In this document: piece after piece, positions 8,832 through 9,754 of the stretch
How positions within the stretch are numbered: position 1 is the first letter of the stretch
Layout of the letters: each line of letters begins with the position of its first letter
Assembly (NCBI GenBank): GCA_934373375.1
Contig: CAKROP010000054.1
Location: 1-9,754, forward strand
DNA from: an uncultured Anaerosacchariphilus sp.
GTDB taxonomy: Bacteria; Bacillota; Clostridia; Lachnospirales; Lachnospiraceae
DNA: 9,754 nucleotides
Direction of reading: 5' to 3'
Notes under the pieces: generated by a model
Told to the model about the DNA's origin: nothing
Database searches by the model: none
What the model saw: only the letters and a program-made list of their open reading frames with translations
Position numbers and translations under genes: made by a program

Positions 8832-8851
8832 GGGGCGTACTGTTGACGCCC
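8832..8851 (-). other. GC hairpin downstream of the tRNA terminator
   Basis: GGGCGT (8833-8838) and ACGCCC (8846-8851) form a 6-bp stem with a 7-base loop. On the minus strand it is followed by CTTTTC, a weak U-tract. It may be a back-up terminator for the tRNA transcript or a boundary of the inserted element. Confidence 0.35.
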
Positions 8852-8853
8852 AT

Positions 8854-8889
8854 TAAAAAAAGAGCCTAAAAACCTACATATTATAGGCT
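8854..8889 (-). terminator. Intrinsic terminator after tRNA-Cys
   Basis: On the minus strand AGCCTA (8889-8884) pairs with TAGGCT (8868-8863), followed by a C and a run of T (8861-8855). It lies about 20 bases after the tRNA-Cys 3' end and should end the tRNA transcript before the integrase fragment. Confidence 0.75.
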
Positions 8890-8909
8890 TTAAACTCTTT
8901 CTTTAATAG

Positions 8910-8980
8910 AGGCGACAACCAGATTTGAACTGGTGATCAGGGTGTTGCAGACCCACGCCTTACCACTTGGCTATGTCGCC
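8910..8980 (-). tRNA. tRNA-Cys (anticodon GCA)
   Basis: This is a full cloverleaf of 71 bases. The acceptor arms GGCGACA/TGTCGCC match perfectly, the D stem is GCC/GGC, and the anticodon loop CTGCAAC gives GCA, read as cysteine. The T stem is ACCAG/CTGGT around TTCAAAT. The anticodon stem has one T-T mismatch at its base. The discriminator base is T (U), as usual for tRNA-Cys. No CCA is encoded. It has its own promoter in the gap after tRNA-Glu. Confidence 0.96.
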
Positions 8981-8992
8981 ATCAACTGTTGT

Positions 8993-9021
8993 ATTATATC
9001 ATATCGGAAGTAATTCGTCAA
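8993..9021 (-). promoter_or_regulatory. Near-consensus promoter for tRNA-Cys
   Basis: On the minus strand TTGACG (9021-9016), a 17-base spacer and TATAAT (8998-8993) form an almost perfect housekeeping promoter, placed in the 49-base gap between the two tRNA genes. Transcription would begin just before the tRNA-Cys 5' end at 8980. Confidence 0.85.
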
Positions 9022-9029
9022 GATATAAA

Positions 9030-9101
9030 TGACTCCTACGGGAATCGAACCCGTGTTACCGCCGTGAAAGGGCGATGTCTTAACCGCTTGACCAAGGAGC
9101 C
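9030..9101 (-). tRNA. tRNA-Glu (anticodon TTC)
   Basis: This is a cloverleaf of 72 bases. The acceptor arms are GGCTCCT/AGGAGTC with one G-U pair, the D stem GTC/GAC, and the anticodon loop CTTTCAC gives TTC, read as glutamate. The T stem is ACGGG/CCCGT around TTCGATT, and the discriminator is A. No CCA is encoded. It lies upstream of tRNA-Cys in the same direction. Confidence 0.96.
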
Positions 9102-9154
9102 TTATTTATCTGCCCCTTTGGATGGGCGTTAGCTCGGTTCTTTTGCCGTGCCCG

Positions 9155-9186
9155 ATTATATTATCATACTTTCTGGCTGTTTGCAA
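9155..9186 (-). promoter_or_regulatory. Probable promoter of the tRNA-Glu/tRNA-Cys unit
   Basis: On the minus strand TTGCAA (9186-9181) is followed after 17 bases by TAATAT (9163-9158), overlapping a perfect TATAAT (9160-9155) that would need a 20-base spacer. The start would fall about 45 bases before tRNA-Glu. Confidence 0.6.
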
Positions 9187-9217
9187 GGGTTTTTTCGGGT
9201 TTTCTCGAAAAATTTTA

Positions 9218-9264
9218 TCGCCAGATTTTCACTATCCAGGAGTGGATTGGCAAAAACCTGGCGA
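9218..9264 (-). terminator. Long hairpin, probable terminator of the dehydrogenase gene
   Basis: TCGCCAGATTTT (9218-9229) and AAAACCTGGCGA (9253-9264) pair at 11 of 12 positions, with an inner ATCC/GGAT stem and a 6-base loop. On the minus strand it starts 17 bases after the dehydrogenase stop and is followed by an AT tract with five T. The U-tract is not immediate, so termination strength is uncertain. Its right arm carries the GGCGAAAACTTTT word shared with the integrase leader. Confidence 0.55.
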
Positions 9265-9280
9265 AAACTTTTTCTGGGTT

Positions 9281-9754
9281 TTACTGGTTCACTACATTTT
9301 CCGGAACGCCTGCCAGATATGCCTTCACATTATTTACTGTGCAGTCCATGATGCGCTGCCGGGCCTCTTTTGTCGCCCAGGCGATGTGCGGCGTGATGAA
9401 GCAGTTCTTTGCCGTAAGCAGCGGATTATTGCCCTTGATGGGCTCTGCGCTTACCACATCTACGCCTGCGGCCAGTACCTTGCCGCTGTTCAGCGCGTCC
9501 GCCAGTTCCTGCTCTACGATGAGCGGGCCACGGCCATTGTTCAGGATGATAACGCCGTCCTTCATCTTGCTGATGGTCTCCCGGTTAATGATCCCTTCCG
9601 TCTCCGGGAACAGCGGACAGTGCAGGGAAATGATGTCGGACTCGGCCAACAGGGTATCTAAGTTTACATAAGTTCCAATGGCTTTGCCACTCTCATATTC
9701 ATGGGGCGAGTATGCCAGTACCCTCATGCCAAAAGCCTTCGCGATGGTTCCCAC
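9281..9754 (-). CDS. D-2-hydroxyacid dehydrogenase, glycerate dehydrogenase-like (N-terminus cut by window)
   Basis: The 157 residues seen are the C-terminal half of a D-isomer-specific 2-hydroxyacid dehydrogenase of about 315 residues. Such enzymes reduce a 2-keto acid such as hydroxypyruvate with NAD(P)H. The window edge falls in the nucleotide-binding GxGxxG loop. The catalytic set is present in this partial numbering: R75 in NNGRGPLI, E104 in VDVVSAEP, and H123 in TPHIAW with the HxxW pattern. The tail AYLAGVPENVVN is typical of hydroxypyruvate reductases/glycerate dehydrogenases, so that function is preferred but not proven. The position after beta-2 that usually holds an acidic residue for NAD selection reads YSPH, hinting at tolerance of NADP. 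The GTG at the very edge is an internal valine, not a start. Confidence 0.9.
   Translation of the reverse strand: MGTIAKAFGMRVLAYSPHEYESGKAIGTYVNLDTLLAESDIISLHCPLFPETEGIINRETISKMKDGVIILNNGRGPLIVEQELADALNSGKVLAAGVDVVSAEPIKGNNPLLTAKNCFITPHIAWATKEARQRIMDCTVNNVKAYLAGVPENVVNQ

Noticed and set aside
9191..9212. TTTTTCG/CGAAAAA stem as a separate terminator
   Set aside because: The 7-bp stem is mostly A-T and lacks a U-tract on either strand; it is probably incidental to the AT-rich gap.
9122..9661. A 179-codon plus-strand open frame over the tRNA promoter and dehydrogenase
   Set aside because: It is antisense to the dehydrogenase catalytic residues and has no recognisable features of its own.

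Overview
The window reads as chromosomal DNA of a low-to-mid GC Clostridia, most likely Lachnospiraceae-like. The indications are strong AGGAG-type ribosome binding sites, a LicT/BglG-controlled beta-glucoside PTS operon, a split ThrE exporter pair, a MepA-type MATE pump beside an AraC regulator, and tRNA genes without an encoded CCA. The assignment is an inference from gene content; no 16S or other marker is present.

Layout from left to right. Positions 1-60 hold the last codons of an unidentified plus-strand gene, closed by a two-way terminator (85-117). A five-gene minus-strand run then reads from about 5815 down to 117: a LicT/BglG antiterminator (4795-5655), a three-domain beta-glucoside PTS permease (2772-4616), a 6-phospho-beta-glucosidase (1341-2762), and two short genes encoding the halves of a ThrE-type threonine/serine exporter (545-1357 and 117-548). 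Two copies of a ribonucleic antiterminator (RAT) plus an overlapping intrinsic terminator are visible. One lies in the leader of the antiterminator gene and one lies between it and the permease. This is the textbook bgl circuit: when substrate is transported, LicT binds the RATs, the terminators do not form, and uptake and hydrolysis genes are expressed together with LicT itself. The exporter genes sit downstream without a visible terminator and with overlapping or near-overlapping starts, so they probably share this transcript.

Next, a MATE efflux pump (5801-7168, minus) and an AraC-family regulator with a cupin-like N-terminus (7295-8188, plus) are divergently transcribed. The 126-base gap between them carries a perfect 9+9 palindrome that could be an operator.

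From 8169 to about 8850 the DNA is AT-richer and looks like a scar of mobile DNA. It has the 3' end of a group II intron on the minus strand (domain V- and VI-like hairpins plus the tail of an intron-encoded protein), butted directly against the N-terminal quarter of a tyrosine integrase. The integrase is preceded by two sets of short direct repeats. The intron end appears to provide the last six codons and stop of the AraC gene. Beyond lie tRNA-Cys(GCA) and tRNA-Glu(TTC) on the minus strand, with a terminator after tRNA-Cys and a near-consensus promoter between the two.

The window ends inside a D-2-hydroxyacid dehydrogenase (glycerate dehydrogenase-like, minus), of which only the C-terminal 157 residues are present. 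I see no wholly new system. The most unusual points are the intron/integrase junction and its repeats, and the attachment of an amino-acid exporter to a beta-glucoside operon.
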